The notes: generated by a model from the sequence alone, not told the origin. A stretch of 55,283 nt of DNA from Parasporobacterium sp. (GCA_017459985.1 JAFUBX010000003.1:1-55283); one strand, 5' to 3'; positions 33,908 to 42,818 are shown, numbered from the stretch's first letter. Numbers and translations are program-made.

Positions 33908-35038
33908 TTATTCAAAATCTGTACTTGCTGTATTAAACTCCGGGCGTTTATCAGACGCGGGGACTAATACCGGTTTACCTTGCGGCTTTACAATCAGGCC
34001 GCCAAGAAGCTCATTGAAGCGTTTCTTCCCGAGTGCTGAGGTCATCGCTGTGATGCCCAGCAGCTTCCGCTCGTATGGATCAAAGCCTGCCTTGGTGACA
34101 ATATCCGCAACCGCTGCCTCATCGGAATACTTGCGGTTCGAACGTCCCTCGACTACCTTGAAGCCGGGATAGTGTGTGCCGGAAAGTGCCTGCTCTAACG
34201 CATACTCCTTGATATCTTGTGCCCATGAGATCAGGCCATCGACCTTCGGCAGTATTGCTGCGATATCAAGCTCATCTAACGTGGGAGGCATCTCAAAGTC
34301 GTACTTTGCCAGCATCATGTTGTACTCGGCGCGTTTCCGGCAGGTTGCTTTCACCTTGCAGAACTGGCAATGGTCACCGGCACAGAATTCGCCTTGGCCT
34401 TCATATGCCAGCTTGGCTGTCGGTGCCAGAACTTCATCTGCCCAGCAGAGGAGATCCTCCTTTGCCATGCTGAAGGTGTCTTCGTTGTCCCGCCTTGGCT
34501 GGTAGATGGAAAGTCGTACCTCGGAGATGTCATATAAGGCATCGAAGGTGTCCAGCGCACCCAGCGCGTAGCACATCAGCTGTGGGTTTCCGTAGCCGTC
34601 TTCGCCGGATGCCGATACCAGAACACCGAGCCCGTACTTGAAATCGATGATGTGGATCACGCCATCTGCGACGATCACGCAATCCCCGGTGCCAAACCCG
34701 TCCGGTACCCAGCGGGAGAAGTCCAGCCGCTGTTCTACGCAGATCAGGGGATCAGGACAGGTCATCTTTACCTGCGCGATCTGTTCCAGTACGAAATCGC
34801 GGTAGCCTTCTGCGGCATTCTGCATTTCGGCATCGTAGTAGGACAGTGACTTGGTAGGATCTCGCACACGCCTGCCGAGTGCTTTCTCAAGAAGATACTG
34901 ACAAAGCTCATGGGCATCCGTGCCTTGCTGTGCGTAGGGGCTGCTCTGATCCGGTTCCTTTGCGTTCAGCTGTGCAGAGGGTGGACAGGCAAGCCACCTG
35001 TGGCTTGCTGATGCGGAGAGGAATGCATGCTGTGCCAT
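33908..35038 (-). CDS. DUF2800 PD-(D/E)xK nuclease (Cas4/RecB-like)
   Basis: A 376-residue phage nuclease. It begins MAQHAFLSASASHRWLACP, with QQGTDAHEL following. The nuclease motifs are GTGDCVI (Asp) and HIIDFKYG (D-x-K) near residues 125-145. Three cysteines around CKVKATC (about 245), with an earlier one (AGDHCQFC), suggest an iron-sulfur cluster as in Cas4/AddB. The role is probably end processing for recombination or replication. The ATG at 35038 is chosen over the longer upstream frame because the family's N terminus starts there. Confidence 0.85.
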   Translation of the reverse strand: MAQHAFLSASASHRWLACPPSAQLNAKEPDQSSPYAQQGTDAHELCQYLLEKALGRRVRDPTKSLSYYDAEMQNAAEGYRDFVLEQIAQVKMTCPDPLICVEQRLDFSRWVPDGFGTGDCVIVADGVIHIIDFKYGLGVLVSASGEDGYGNPQLMCYALGALDTFDALYDISEVRLSIYQPRRDNEDTFSMAKEDLLCWADEVLAPTAKLAYEGQGEFCAGDHCQFCKVKATCRKRAEYNMMLAKYDFEMPPTLDELDIAAILPKVDGLISWAQDIKEYALEQALSGTHYPGFKVVEGRSNRKYSDEAAVADIVTKAGFDPYERKLLGITAMTSALGKKRFNELLGGLIVKPQGKPVLVPASDKRPEFNTASTDFE

Positions 35039-35039
35039 A

Positions 35040-35411
35040 TCAGATTCCCTCCGCGTCCGAGACCAGCTCGGCAAGGATACTGGGGCTATCCTTGTAATCG
35101 GAAAGCTGCTGGCCACCGTACTTATTGATCAGTGCCTTGACCGCTTCCCTGTGGCCTGCGCGGGACTTTGCGGCGAGGATGCCGCGTACCTCTTCAAAGG
35201 TGTATGTCTTTGCGGGCTCTGCTTCCGGTTCAGGCGCTGTCTCTGTCGCAGGCTCTTCCTGCTTGGGAGCTTCCTCCGGAGCTTCCACCTTCTCATCGCC
35301 GGGTGGCTTTTCCTTCTGCGGTGTTCCTTCCAGTGCATCTGCCATTTCGGCAAACTCGGTGCTGAGCTTCCGGTACCACTCAATCAGAAGCTGTGTTTCC
35401 TTCTTCTTCAT
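35040..35411 (-). CDS. Phage protein with Pro/Glu-rich linker
   Basis: A 123-residue protein. An N-terminal helix (ETQLLIEWYRKLSTEFAEM) is followed by a long P/E/K-rich linker (about 35-75) and a C-terminal helical domain (TFEEVRGILAAKSRAGH...VKALINKYGG). The C-terminal domain is common in phage replication operons under unhelpful automatic names; its function is unknown. SD GGAGG lies before ATG 35411. It ends 1 bp before the DUF2800 start. Confidence 0.7.
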   Translation of the reverse strand: MKKKETQLLIEWYRKLSTEFAEMADALEGTPQKEKPPGDEKVEAPEEAPKQEEPATETAPEPEAEPAKTYTFEEVRGILAAKSRAGHREAVKALINKYGGQQLSDYKDSPSILAELVSDAEGI

Positions 35412-35535
35412 AGGATCCTCCTTCCTCATTTAAGATTTTCAGTGCGCGTCCGATGCTCTTTGCGATCATGCTGAGACCGATCAGAAAATCGGCGAGCTCT
35501 GCGTGGAGCCTTGCGGACTTATCCTTGTCTGACAT
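35380..35535 (-). CDS. Small helical protein, first gene of the replication operon
   Basis: A 51-residue protein (begins MSDKDKSARLHAEL) that is largely helical with an acidic end (EEGGSYEEEGN). An excellent SD (AAAGGAGGTG) precedes it. It overlaps the next gene by 32 bp. The motif copy B lies 30 bp upstream, so this is the first gene of the leftward operon. No family recognised. Confidence 0.6.
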   Translation of the reverse strand: MSDKDKSARLHAELADFLIGLSMIAKSIGRALKILNEEGGSYEEEGNTASD

Positions 35536-35564
35536 TGGCAAATCACCTCCTTTTGTCGTCACCC

Positions 35565-35595
35565 CTCTAACCTCAGCGCTGCCGTGATTGTTCGG
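35565..35595 (-). promoter_or_regulatory. Element motif, copy B
   Basis: Read on the minus strand: CCGAACAA, 10 bases, then GCTGAGGTTAGAG. It lies just upstream of the SD of the replication operon, where a promoter is expected. Confidence 0.65.
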
Positions 35596-35643
35596 GCTAT
35601 TGCAAAACTTTTTTTCTGCGGTACGTGCTGTATCGCTGTAATC

Positions 35644-35674
35644 CCCTTACCTCAGCGGAGAGTCATCCGTTCGG
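35644..35674 (-). promoter_or_regulatory. Element motif, copy C, inside a hairpin
   Basis: CCGAACGG, 10 bases, then GCTGAGGTAAGGG. Flanking CCCCTTACC and GGTAAGGGG make a 9-bp stem followed by TTTTTTT on the plus strand, so this copy doubles as a terminator-like hairpin. Confidence 0.6.
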
Positions 35675-35758
35675 GGTAAGGGGGGATTTTTTTGTTTTCA
35701 CGCGTGCGCGTATAAAAATCGGAAACGATATTATTTTTGAAATTTTCTGCTGGGATCA

Positions 35759-35789
35759 CCGAACAAACAGCGTCCGGCTGAGGTTAGAG
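35759..35789 (+). promoter_or_regulatory. Element motif, copy D
   Basis: Read on the plus strand, towards the rightward operon starting at 35839: CCGAACAA, 10 bases, GCTGAGGTTAGAG. Its orientation is opposite to B and C, matching the divergent transcription. Confidence 0.65.
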
Positions 35790-35838
35790 AATCGACGGCG
35801 CAGACCTATTTCTTATGGAAAGGATGGTGGTGATCGAT

Positions 35839-36180
35839 ATGGCTGTGTCAGGAAAAAGCGCAAATGCACTTCCTGTGGTCTACATCTGTTCCCGCTACCG
35901 GGGAGATCCGGAGGGAAACACAGAGAAAGCACGTCGGTATTGCCGATTTGCGGTTGACCACTGCTTTATCCCCATCGCTCCGCACCTGCTTCTTCCTCAG
36001 TTCATGAAGGAGCCGGAGGAACGGAAACTGGCGATGGTCATGGATCTTGTGCTGCTTCGCAAATGCGAGGAGCTCTGGGTCTTCGGCGAGGCCAGTGAAG
36101 GGATGAAACAGGAAATTGCATACGCGTCGAAGCTGAAAATGAAAATCAGATATTTCAAGGAGGAGGATTCATATGTTTGA
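35839..36180 (+). CDS. DUF4406/DUF7768-like nucleoside deoxyribosyltransferase-fold protein
   Basis: A 113-residue protein: VVYICSRYRGDPEGNTEKA at the N terminus, FIPIAPHLLLPQF in the middle, and CEELWVFGEASEGMKQEI near the end. This is the pattern of DUF4406-type proteins related to nucleoside 2-deoxyribosyltransferases, possibly acting on modified nucleotides in phage. ATG 35839 is chosen because GGTGGTGATC, close to the full anti-SD complement, lies 3 nt upstream; two earlier ATGs lack an SD. It is the first gene of the rightward operon. Confidence 0.75.
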   Translation: MAVSGKSANALPVVYICSRYRGDPEGNTEKARRYCRFAVDHCFIPIAPHLLLPQFMKEPEERKLAMVMDLVLLRKCEELWVFGEASEGMKQEIAYASKLKMKIRYFKEEDSYV

Positions 36181-36502
36181 GATTCGTGAAGGATGCACTT
36201 GTGTAAACGGAGCCGTATTCCAGACCTTCGAGAGGGATGCCCGTGAGGATGGAGTTTCTCTTGAGGTGGAAGCCGGTACGACGGGATTCTGCGGTGGAGG
36301 CAGAAAGGAAGGCGGTCGTGCCTACCTGCGTATTCAGAATGAAGGCGCGGACTTTTTTGCCCGTGTGCTCGAGAACGATGACAAGAGACCAGAAGGCGTT
36401 GTGCTTGCCGTATGCGGTGACAACGAGATTGTGGCTCTTATCAAGGCTCTGGACTTCGCTGCACAGGTCCTTAGGGATCAGGTGGAAGAGATCAACGACT
36501 AA
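36173..36502 (+). CDS. Hypothetical phage protein
   Basis: A 109-residue acidic protein (begins MFEIREGCTC). It has Gly-rich FCGGGRKEGGRAYLRI followed by strand-like segments and a C-terminal helix (EIVALIKALDFAAQVLRD). I do not recognise a family. SD AAGGAGGAGG lies before the ATG, and it overlaps the previous gene by 8 bp. A small hairpin (AAGGCAG/CTGCCTT, 36509-36541) follows. Confidence 0.65.
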   Translation: MFEIREGCTCVNGAVFQTFERDAREDGVSLEVEAGTTGFCGGGRKEGGRAYLRIQNEGADFFARVLENDDKRPEGVVLAVCGDNEIVALIKALDFAAQVLRDQVEEIND

Positions 36503-36556
36503 ACAAATAAGGCAGGCCTGCTTTAGTAGAGGGTCTGCCTTCAGGAGGTTTCAGAT

Positions 36557-37471
36557 ATGGGTGATCGATTTAAAAAAGGAAATCCGGAGTATGACCGGTA
36601 TATACACAGCCCAGAATGGCGCAAGAAAGCAGATGAGAGACTAGAAATGGATGGCCACATCTGTCAGGCCTGCGGGAAGGAAGCAACCGACGTCCATCAT
36701 CACACCTATGACCGGTTCAAGGAGGAGCGCATGTCCGACCTTGTGAGCCTGTGCAGGAGGTGCCACCAGAAGGCTGAGGATCTTTACGATCCCGCGATCA
36801 TCCCGTGGGCGATGGAAGAGGTGAAACCGGAGGGAAACAACTTCATGGCATCCATGCGGGTAGACGCAGCTGCGGTTGCTCCGGTCGTCTTTGACTATCT
36901 GATGGAGTGCCGTGGCCGCGACTTTGATTCCCTGATGCGGCTTCGGCAGCCGGACGATACAGATGGAAAGAAATACTGGGGTGTGCTGAAGCGGGCTGTG
37001 GAAGCGTTGTGCCGGAAACGGTACTCCTTCAACTGTGTGGAAGACCGCATGGATATGATGCTCGGTGCGATCACGAACCGTGTGACAACCATCTGTCTGC
37101 AGCAGATTGAGCACGGAATCCGTAACCACGTGCAGGCAGAGCTCCATGAAGCGGTGCAGGTGCACTATATGATCTTCGACACGTGGAAGGACGTTGCTTC
37201 TGACCTTGGCATATCGAGCGGGACACTGCAAAAGATTAAGAAGGATGACGGGACAAGTTATGGCCCATCACTCCGGGAAGCGGTGCTGTATTACTGCGGG
37301 AAGGATGCTGCTGCAGGGATCCGTCCGCTGGAGGGGTTTTCGTGTCTGTCAGAGGAGGATTACCGATGGCTGAACGCCATGGCCGATTACATGGTCTCGG
37401 TATCAGGAACCGGTGCGTTTAAGGGTGAATATTCAAATGATCGGGACGAGAGCCCGGACGATGGGAGGTAA
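36557..37471 (+). CDS. HNH-type zinc domain protein of the replication operon
   Basis: A 304-residue protein. The N-terminal 75 residues form an HNH-like fold (CQACGKEATDVHHHTY...LVSLCRRCH): two C-x-x-C/H pairs around a His-rich strand. The remaining 230 residues are helical, include CLQQIEHGIRNHVQAELHEAV and an HTH-like SDLGISSGTLQKIKKDDG, and match nothing I know. It may be a nicking enzyme or an initiator-like protein. It precedes the VapE-type primase/helicase by 5 bp. Confidence 0.7.
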   Translation: MGDRFKKGNPEYDRYIHSPEWRKKADERLEMDGHICQACGKEATDVHHHTYDRFKEERMSDLVSLCRRCHQKAEDLYDPAIIPWAMEEVKPEGNNFMASMRVDAAAVAPVVFDYLMECRGRDFDSLMRLRQPDDTDGKKYWGVLKRAVEALCRKRYSFNCVEDRMDMMLGAITNRVTTICLQQIEHGIRNHVQAELHEAVQVHYMIFDTWKDVASDLGISSGTLQKIKKDDGTSYGPSLREAVLYYCGKDAAAGIRPLEGFSCLSEEDYRWLNAMADYMVSVSGTGAFKGEYSNDRDESPDDGR

Positions 37472-37476
37472 AGGGA

Positions 37477-39804
37477 ATGCGAGAACTGAAGATCGCAGTC
37501 GCAAATACCCGGAAAGCCAAGACATGGGTAAACCGGGTTATTACATGGGAAGCGCTATGTGAGCGTCTTTCCACAACACAAAGAACAGTAGAGAGCCTTG
37601 AGGAGTTCCTCGCCATGAAACGCGGCGAGCAGGATGAGATCAAGGATGTGGGCGGATTTGTCTGCGGGCATTTAAAGGAAGGCAGGCGTAAAGCCGGAAA
37701 CGTCCTATGCCGCAGCTGCATCACACTGGATATGGATTTTGCCACACCGGGGATCATGCCGTATGTCCGGGAGAAGCTCCCTTATAAAGGCTGTGCCTAT
37801 GGAACGCATAAGTACTCGCCGGATAAGCCGAGGCTGAGACAAATTTTCCCCTTGTCACGGGATGTCACAGAAGAGGAATACGAGCCGGTTGCAAGGATGC
37901 TGGCAAAGCAGGTGGGGCTCGATTATTTCGACGATTCCACCTATGAAGCAAACCGGATGATGTACTGGCCGTCCACTCCGTCCAATATTGAATACTACTT
38001 CGAGGCTTGGGACGGTGAGCTGGTTGATCCGGACGAGATTCTTGCCAAGTACGATGACTGGCGCGACATCTCCACCTGGCCCACCTCATCCCGGCAGTCG
38101 ACGGTTACCCGCCAGAACGTAAAGCGGCAGGCGGATCCGCTGACGAAAGCCGGTATCGTGGGCGTGTTTTGTCGCACGTTCAATATCGTGGATGTAATGG
38201 ATCGCTTCCTCTCCGACGTGTACAGGCCGAGTGTTATGGAAGGCAGGTACGACTATATTCCCGGAGAGGGCTCTGCAGGTGTGCAGGTATTCGATGGGAA
38301 GTTTGCATTCAGCCATCATGCCACAGACCCGGCATACGGAAAGCTTCTGAACGCATTTGACCTTGTACGTATGCACCGGTTCCCGGACGAGGACGGTACG
38401 TCATCTTATCAGAAGATGTCGGACTTTGCCATGACGTTGGATGAGGTGAAACAGACCCTTGCTGCAGAGCGCGAGGAAGAAGCCCGCATGGATTTTGATG
38501 CGGATGATTGGATGTCGCATCTGCGATACGGGAGAAACAAGCTCTTGGAAAATAGCGTCTGGAACCTGCTTCTGATCCTCCGAAACGATCCAGCCTACGC
38601 GAACTTTGCCTACAACGAAATGGCAAGGATGGTGGAGATCACCGGGGACGTCCCGTGGGATCGTCCTGACGGAAACCATTTCTGGCTTGACTCGGATACC
38701 GACGGATTAAAGTCGGAGCTGGATGTCCGTTACCTGTCGTTCTCAACGAGAAATCATGATGTCGCTTTCTCCCGGGTTGCAATGGAGCGCCGGTTTAATC
38801 CGCTGCGGGATTATCTTAATTCCCTGCCTGAGTGGGATGGGACAGAGCGTATCCCGGAGCTTCTGATCCGTTATATGAAGGCGGACGACACTGAGTATGT
38901 CCGGGCAGTCACAAAGAAGACGTTTGCGGCAGCGGTTGCCCGTGTATATGAGCCGGGAATCAAATATGACTGCATGTTAGTTCTGGATGGCGAGCAGGGC
39001 ATCGGCAAGAGCACGCTGTTTAAGGAGCTCGCAGGAAGCGAGTACTTTTCCGATTCCCTTCAGCTTTCCGATATGGACAGCAAGTCTGCTGCAGAGAAGA
39101 TACAGGGCTTTTGGATCTGTGAGATCGCAGAGCTGGCAGGCATGAAGAAGGCAGATATCGAAAAGGTGAAATCCTTCCTGTCCTCTTCGGATGATAAGTT
39201 CCGACCGAGCTATGGCAGGACTGTGGAAAGCCATCCGAGGCAGGGCATCATGGTTGCGTCCGTCAATGGCGACCGAGGGTATTTGCGTGATATTACCGGA
39301 AACCGGCGTTTCTGGATCGTAAAGCTCCATCAGACTGAGCAGATTAAAACCTTCAATTTCTCCAAGGAAGATCGCGATCAGATCTGGGCGGAGGCGAAGT
39401 ATTACTACCTGCATGGGGAGAAGCTGTTTCTGGAGGGTGCCTTGGTCGGCGAGGCCGCCGAGGTTCAGAAGGAAGCCTTGGAAGAGGATGAACGTCAGGG
39501 CATGGTGGAAGTCTACCTTGAGACCCTGCTTCCGGAGAACTGGAACACTATGGATCTGTATGCACGCAGGGAATATTTGCGCTGCGATGATGATCCCACC
39601 ATCACCAGGGGAACGATAAAGCGTGAAACCGTCTCCAATGTGGAGATCTGGTGCGAATGCTACGGCAAAGCCCTCTCAGACTTAAAGCCTACGGATTCCT
39701 ATGCCATTACAGCGCTGATGCAGAAGGTGGATGGCTGGACTCGAACCAAGACGAGGAAGCGCATGCCAATCTATGGACAACAGCGAGTCTACGTCCGAGA
39801 CTGA
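37477..39804 (+). CDS. VapE-type phage primase/helicase
   Basis: A 775-residue replication protein. The N-terminal 200 residues resemble a primase-like region (LDMDFATPG). The C-terminal half is the virulence-associated E (SF3-like) helicase: Walker A LDGEQGIGKST (about residue 510), LQLSDMDSKSAAEKIQGFWICEIAELAGM (Walker B region), and NGDRGYLRDITGNRRFW with the arginine finger. It unwinds and primes the element origin. SD GGGAGG lies upstream. The 240-bp region after it is a candidate origin. Confidence 0.88.
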   Translation: MRELKIAVANTRKAKTWVNRVITWEALCERLSTTQRTVESLEEFLAMKRGEQDEIKDVGGFVCGHLKEGRRKAGNVLCRSCITLDMDFATPGIMPYVREKLPYKGCAYGTHKYSPDKPRLRQIFPLSRDVTEEEYEPVARMLAKQVGLDYFDDSTYEANRMMYWPSTPSNIEYYFEAWDGELVDPDEILAKYDDWRDISTWPTSSRQSTVTRQNVKRQADPLTKAGIVGVFCRTFNIVDVMDRFLSDVYRPSVMEGRYDYIPGEGSAGVQVFDGKFAFSHHATDPAYGKLLNAFDLVRMHRFPDEDGTSSYQKMSDFAMTLDEVKQTLAAEREEEARMDFDADDWMSHLRYGRNKLLENSVWNLLLILRNDPAYANFAYNEMARMVEITGDVPWDRPDGNHFWLDSDTDGLKSELDVRYLSFSTRNHDVAFSRVAMERRFNPLRDYLNSLPEWDGTERIPELLIRYMKADDTEYVRAVTKKTFAAAVARVYEPGIKYDCMLVLDGEQGIGKSTLFKELAGSEYFSDSLQLSDMDSKSAAEKIQGFWICEIAELAGMKKADIEKVKSFLSSSDDKFRPSYGRTVESHPRQGIMVASVNGDRGYLRDITGNRRFWIVKLHQTEQIKTFNFSKEDRDQIWAEAKYYYLHGEKLFLEGALVGEAAEVQKEALEEDERQGMVEVYLETLLPENWNTMDLYARREYLRCDDDPTITRGTIKRETVSNVEIWCECYGKALSDLKPTDSYAITALMQKVDGWTRTKTRKRMPIYGQQRVYVRD

Positions 39805-40042
39805 CGATTTCCGTCACATCACGGCAAAAGCGATTCTGTCACCTGTCCCGGGATCATCACAGGCCAGTGTCACAACCGGAAAGTCGCATGGTTACTGGCT
39901 TTGTGATGCTTCCGAGACAAGTGAGACAACATTTATACAGATAAATTTATTAATAATTAAAATAGTGATATCACGCACGGGAGCGCGCATATGCACATAC
40001 GCGCACGAGGGAAAGTGATGTCACCCGGTCAGGAAGGATGGA
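39805..40042. other. Non-coding region, candidate replication origin
   Basis: No gene is seen in these 238 bp. It holds an AT-rich tract (about 39930-39962), two palindromes GTGATATCAC (39965-39974) and GTGATGTCAC (40015-40024), an inverted repeat around GCGCGCATATG/CATACGCGC between them, and several GTCAC words followed by CCGG-like bases. The combination beside replication genes suggests an origin or operator cluster. Confidence 0.4.
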
Positions 40043-40333
40043 ATGATGCAGGAAAAACAGATCGAGCAGAAGCTCGTAAAGATAGTAAAAATGGCAGGCG
40101 GTATCTGTCCGAAACTGGTATGCCCGGGGATGGATGGTATGCCGGACAGAATGGTTTTACTGCCAGATGGGAGGATCGGATTTGTGGAGGTGAAGGCTCC
40201 GGGAAAGCTGCCTCGTCCCCTGCAGGTAAAGCGGCATAATACGCTGCAGCAGTTAGGCTTTTCGGTTTTCATACTGGACGATGCAGAACAGATCCCGATC
40301 ATCATTGAGGCGGTCAGAAAAGGAGGCGAATGA
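40043..40333 (+). CDS. VRR-NUC domain nuclease
   Basis: A 96-residue stand-alone VRR-NUC protein. The PD-(D/E)xK core is visible: GMPDRMVLLPDGRIGFVEVK, with D, E-x-K, and the preceding CPGMDG loop. A final helix follows (ILDDAEQIPIIIEAV). These phage nucleases act on branched DNA such as Holliday junctions. SD GGAAGG precedes the start; the ATG at 40046 is equally possible. It overlaps the next gene. Confidence 0.88.
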   Translation: MMQEKQIEQKLVKIVKMAGGICPKLVCPGMDGMPDRMVLLPDGRIGFVEVKAPGKLPRPLQVKRHNTLQQLGFSVFILDDAEQIPIIIEAVRKGGE

Positions 40334-40674
40334 TGGGTCATATTATCACACTGCAGGACGGAAGTAACCACACGTACTTTACGATTCTTGATCTGATGGA
40401 TCTGGTTGATACCTATATGGGTCTCGAAATGAAGACAGCACTTGTAGAAGAGTTCAATGAGGTGGAACTTGCCCACGCCGATGACGATGAGTACATCAAG
40501 GATCTGGAACAGGAGAACAAAGGACAGCGGGATCACCACAAAGAGGTAATGGAAAAGCTTCGGAAGCTATCAGAGGATCTGGCATCTGAGATTGGAAAGC
40601 CAGTGCAGGATCGAAAGGCGATCTCAAATATTGTCGGTGCCATCGGCATCATCACCGGAAGGGAGCTCTGCTGA
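40333..40674 (+). CDS. Hypothetical coiled-coil phage protein
   Basis: A 113-residue acidic protein with a heptad-like segment (YIKDLEQENKGQRDHHKEVMEKLRKL, about 50-80). The family is not recognised. The ATG at 40333 is preferred, with AGGAGG 6 nt upstream; it overlaps the VRR-NUC stop. It sits in a tight operon between the nuclease and the helicase, so a replication or recombination role is likely. Confidence 0.65.
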   Translation: MGHIITLQDGSNHTYFTILDLMDLVDTYMGLEMKTALVEEFNEVELAHADDDEYIKDLEQENKGQRDHHKEVMEKLRKLSEDLASEIGKPVQDRKAISNIVGAIGIITGRELC

Positions 40675-40919
40675 TGGACGATGGATTGCGGGCAAACTAT
40701 GAGGCACTTGGAAATGCAGTGGTCATTCGGGCGGTAAAGGATTACCGCATGGCAGGCAGGCGTCTAATGAGGCATCCCGAGGATAGGCTGGCACTATCCG
40801 AGATGGTGAAATTGGAGAAATTCTTTCTGGGTCCTGATTTTTCCATGTTCACGACAATGGATGGCAAGTATCTGGTGGATCGGCTCAGGGAAGAGCTCCG
40901 GAAAGGAAAAGACAGATGA
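40674..40919 (+). CDS. Hypothetical small phage protein
   Basis: An 81-residue basic protein (begins MDDGLRANYEAL) that is mostly helical. It is a frequent small neighbour of phage SNF2-like helicases, but no function is known to me. It overlaps the previous stop by 1 bp and the helicase start by 4 bp. Confidence 0.65.
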   Translation: MDDGLRANYEALGNAVVIRAVKDYRMAGRRLMRHPEDRLALSEMVKLEKFFLGPDFSMFTTMDGKYLVDRLREELRKGKDR

Positions 40920-42289
40920 AGTTTCAACCGCATAAGTATCAGAGCTATGCAATTCAGTTTTTAAAGGATCACGAATACAGCATGCTGCTACTCGATATGG
41001 GACTTGGCAAGACGGCAATCTCCCTGAATGCGATCCGGGATTTGATGTTTGACCGGTTCGAGGTGGGAAAGACCCTGATCGTAGCACCGTTGCGGGTAGC
41101 ACGGGATGTTTGGCCAGCAGAGGTAAAGAAGTGGGATGGATTCGATTTCCTGAGACTTTCTGTCGTGGTGGGCGATGCCAAGACAAGACGGGCAGCACTT
41201 ATGGCAGATGCCGATGTTTATATCGTAAACCGCGAGAACATGAAATGGCTGGTAGAGCACTTTGAGAAAAATAAGATCCGGTGGCCGTTCGACATGGTAG
41301 TGATTGACGAACTGTCCTCCTTCAAAAACCATCAGAGCCAGCGCTGGAAATATTTAAAAAAGATGCGGCCATTTATCAGTCGCATGGTGGGTCTGACCGG
41401 CACACCGACCAGTAACGGTCTGATGGACTTATGGGCAGAGGTCGGGATCATCGACGGTGGTAAGCGGCTTGGACGTTTCATCGGCAGATACCGGGAAGCC
41501 TACTTCAAGGCACAGGGCATGAATCCGTACACCGGTGTCGTGTACAACTACGTGCCGCTGCCGGGAGCAGAGGAAGCGATCTATGAGCGGATTTCGGATA
41601 TCACGATCTCCATGAAGGCAAAAGACTATCTGGAAATACCGGAGTGCCTGACCTTAGACCACGAGGTTGTGATGGATCCGTCAGAGCGAAAACTGTACGA
41701 GCAGCTGCGGGATCAGCTTGTGGTGCAGGTCGGTACGGAAAGCGTGGATGCCGCCAATGCTGCAGTCCTTTCAGGAAAACTTCTGCAGATGGCGAACGGA
41801 TGCCTCTATTCTGAGGATAGAGAGCTGATCCCCATCCACGATAAGAAGCTCCTGAAACTGGAGGATCTTATCGAGCAGGCAAACGGCCAGAACGTGCTGA
41901 TCGCCTACTGGTACCAGCATGACCGCACCCGCATCATCGAGCACCTGACGAAGGTCGGATATGCGGTGCGTGACCTGAAATCCTCCAAGGATATCGAGGA
42001 TTGGAATGCAGGCAAGATCCCCGTCGGGATCATTTCTCCCGCCAGTGCCGGTCATGGTTTGAACATTCAGGACGGCGGCCACATCCTGATCTGGTTTTCA
42101 CAGGTATGGTCACTGGAAATGGTGCAGCAGACCAATGCGAGACTTTGGCGGCAGGGGCAGAAAGAGGTCGTCACCATCCACCGGATTATCTGCAAGGATA
42201 CCGTAGACGAGGATGTCCTGCGGGCGATCGATCATAAGGACGCCACACAGGCACGACTGATTGCAGCGGTGAAAGCGCACCTGAAGTAA
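40916..42289 (+). CDS. SNF2-like DEAD/DEAH helicase
   Basis: A 457-residue phage helicase. Motif I is LDMGLGKTAIS (about residue 23-33), Ia IVAPLRVARDVWP, II DELSSFK (DEAH-like variant), III LTGTPTSNG, V GLNIQDGGHI and VI QQTNARLWRQGQ. It is shorter than chromosomal SNF2 proteins, as usual for phage. The likely role is remodelling or branch migration during replication. It ends the tight rightward replication operon. Confidence 0.9.
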   Translation: MKFQPHKYQSYAIQFLKDHEYSMLLLDMGLGKTAISLNAIRDLMFDRFEVGKTLIVAPLRVARDVWPAEVKKWDGFDFLRLSVVVGDAKTRRAALMADADVYIVNRENMKWLVEHFEKNKIRWPFDMVVIDELSSFKNHQSQRWKYLKKMRPFISRMVGLTGTPTSNGLMDLWAEVGIIDGGKRLGRFIGRYREAYFKAQGMNPYTGVVYNYVPLPGAEEAIYERISDITISMKAKDYLEIPECLTLDHEVVMDPSERKLYEQLRDQLVVQVGTESVDAANAAVLSGKLLQMANGCLYSEDRELIPIHDKKLLKLEDLIEQANGQNVLIAYWYQHDRTRIIEHLTKVGYAVRDLKSSKDIEDWNAGKIPVGIISPASAGHGLNIQDGGHILIWFSQVWSLEMVQQTNARLWRQGQKEVVTIHRIICKDTVDEDVLRAIDHKDATQARLIAAVKAHLK

Positions 42290-42356
42290 ATGACAAAAAC
42301 AGCCAATCAGAGTCAATCCGGGAATTTATCAATTTCATTTTCGGAGGTAAAGGCTC

Positions 42357-42818
42357 ATGAGCATTATCTGGAAGTACCTCGACAAACGTGCGGGTACGAT
42401 TGCAGCAATTAAGGATTACAGCGCGATGGAGTTTATCATCAACAACACGGATGAAGAAATCCGTGCTGAGCGGGAAAAGATGATGGGTGTCGGAAGCCCG
42501 AACTGGGACGGCTTGCCGCATGTTCATAATCCGCAGGCTAGTGAGGAGCGCATCTTAAACGGCATCGAGGAGATTGATGTCTTAAAGGAACGATACCGGC
42601 AGGCGGTGGAATACATGGACTGGTTCAAGCCCGCGTGGGATGAGCTGTCGGAGGAAGAACAGTTCGTGCTGGAGACATTCTTCAGCGAAGACAACGCATA
42701 CGGCAACAATGCAGTCTACTACATTCAGGAGCACCTGCGGATTGAGCAGAGCACGGCTTACAAGAGAAAAAACCGGGCTCTGGATCATCTGACAGTCCTG
42801 CTGTTTGGAAAAACGTGA
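42357..42818 (+). CDS. ArpU/RinA-like phage late transcription regulator
   Basis: A 153-residue protein with a C-terminal sigma-70 region 4-like HTH: ELSEEEQFVLETFFSEDNAYGNNAVYYIQEHLRIEQSTAYKRKNRAL. Proteins of this type (ArpU, RinA, DUF1492) sit at the end of the early region in Bacillota phages and activate late genes. That fits its place after the helicase. SD TCGGAGG lies 10 nt upstream. The N-terminal half is unassigned. Confidence 0.75.
   Translation: MSIIWKYLDKRAGTIAAIKDYSAMEFIINNTDEEIRAEREKMMGVGSPNWDGLPHVHNPQASEERILNGIEEIDVLKERYRQAVEYMDWFKPAWDELSEEEQFVLETFFSEDNAYGNNAVYYIQEHLRIEQSTAYKRKNRALDHLTVLLFGKT

Noticed and set aside
40330-40332. ATG 40330 as the start of the coiled-coil gene
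   Set aside because: Only 3 nt from AGGAGG; ATG 40333 has better spacing.
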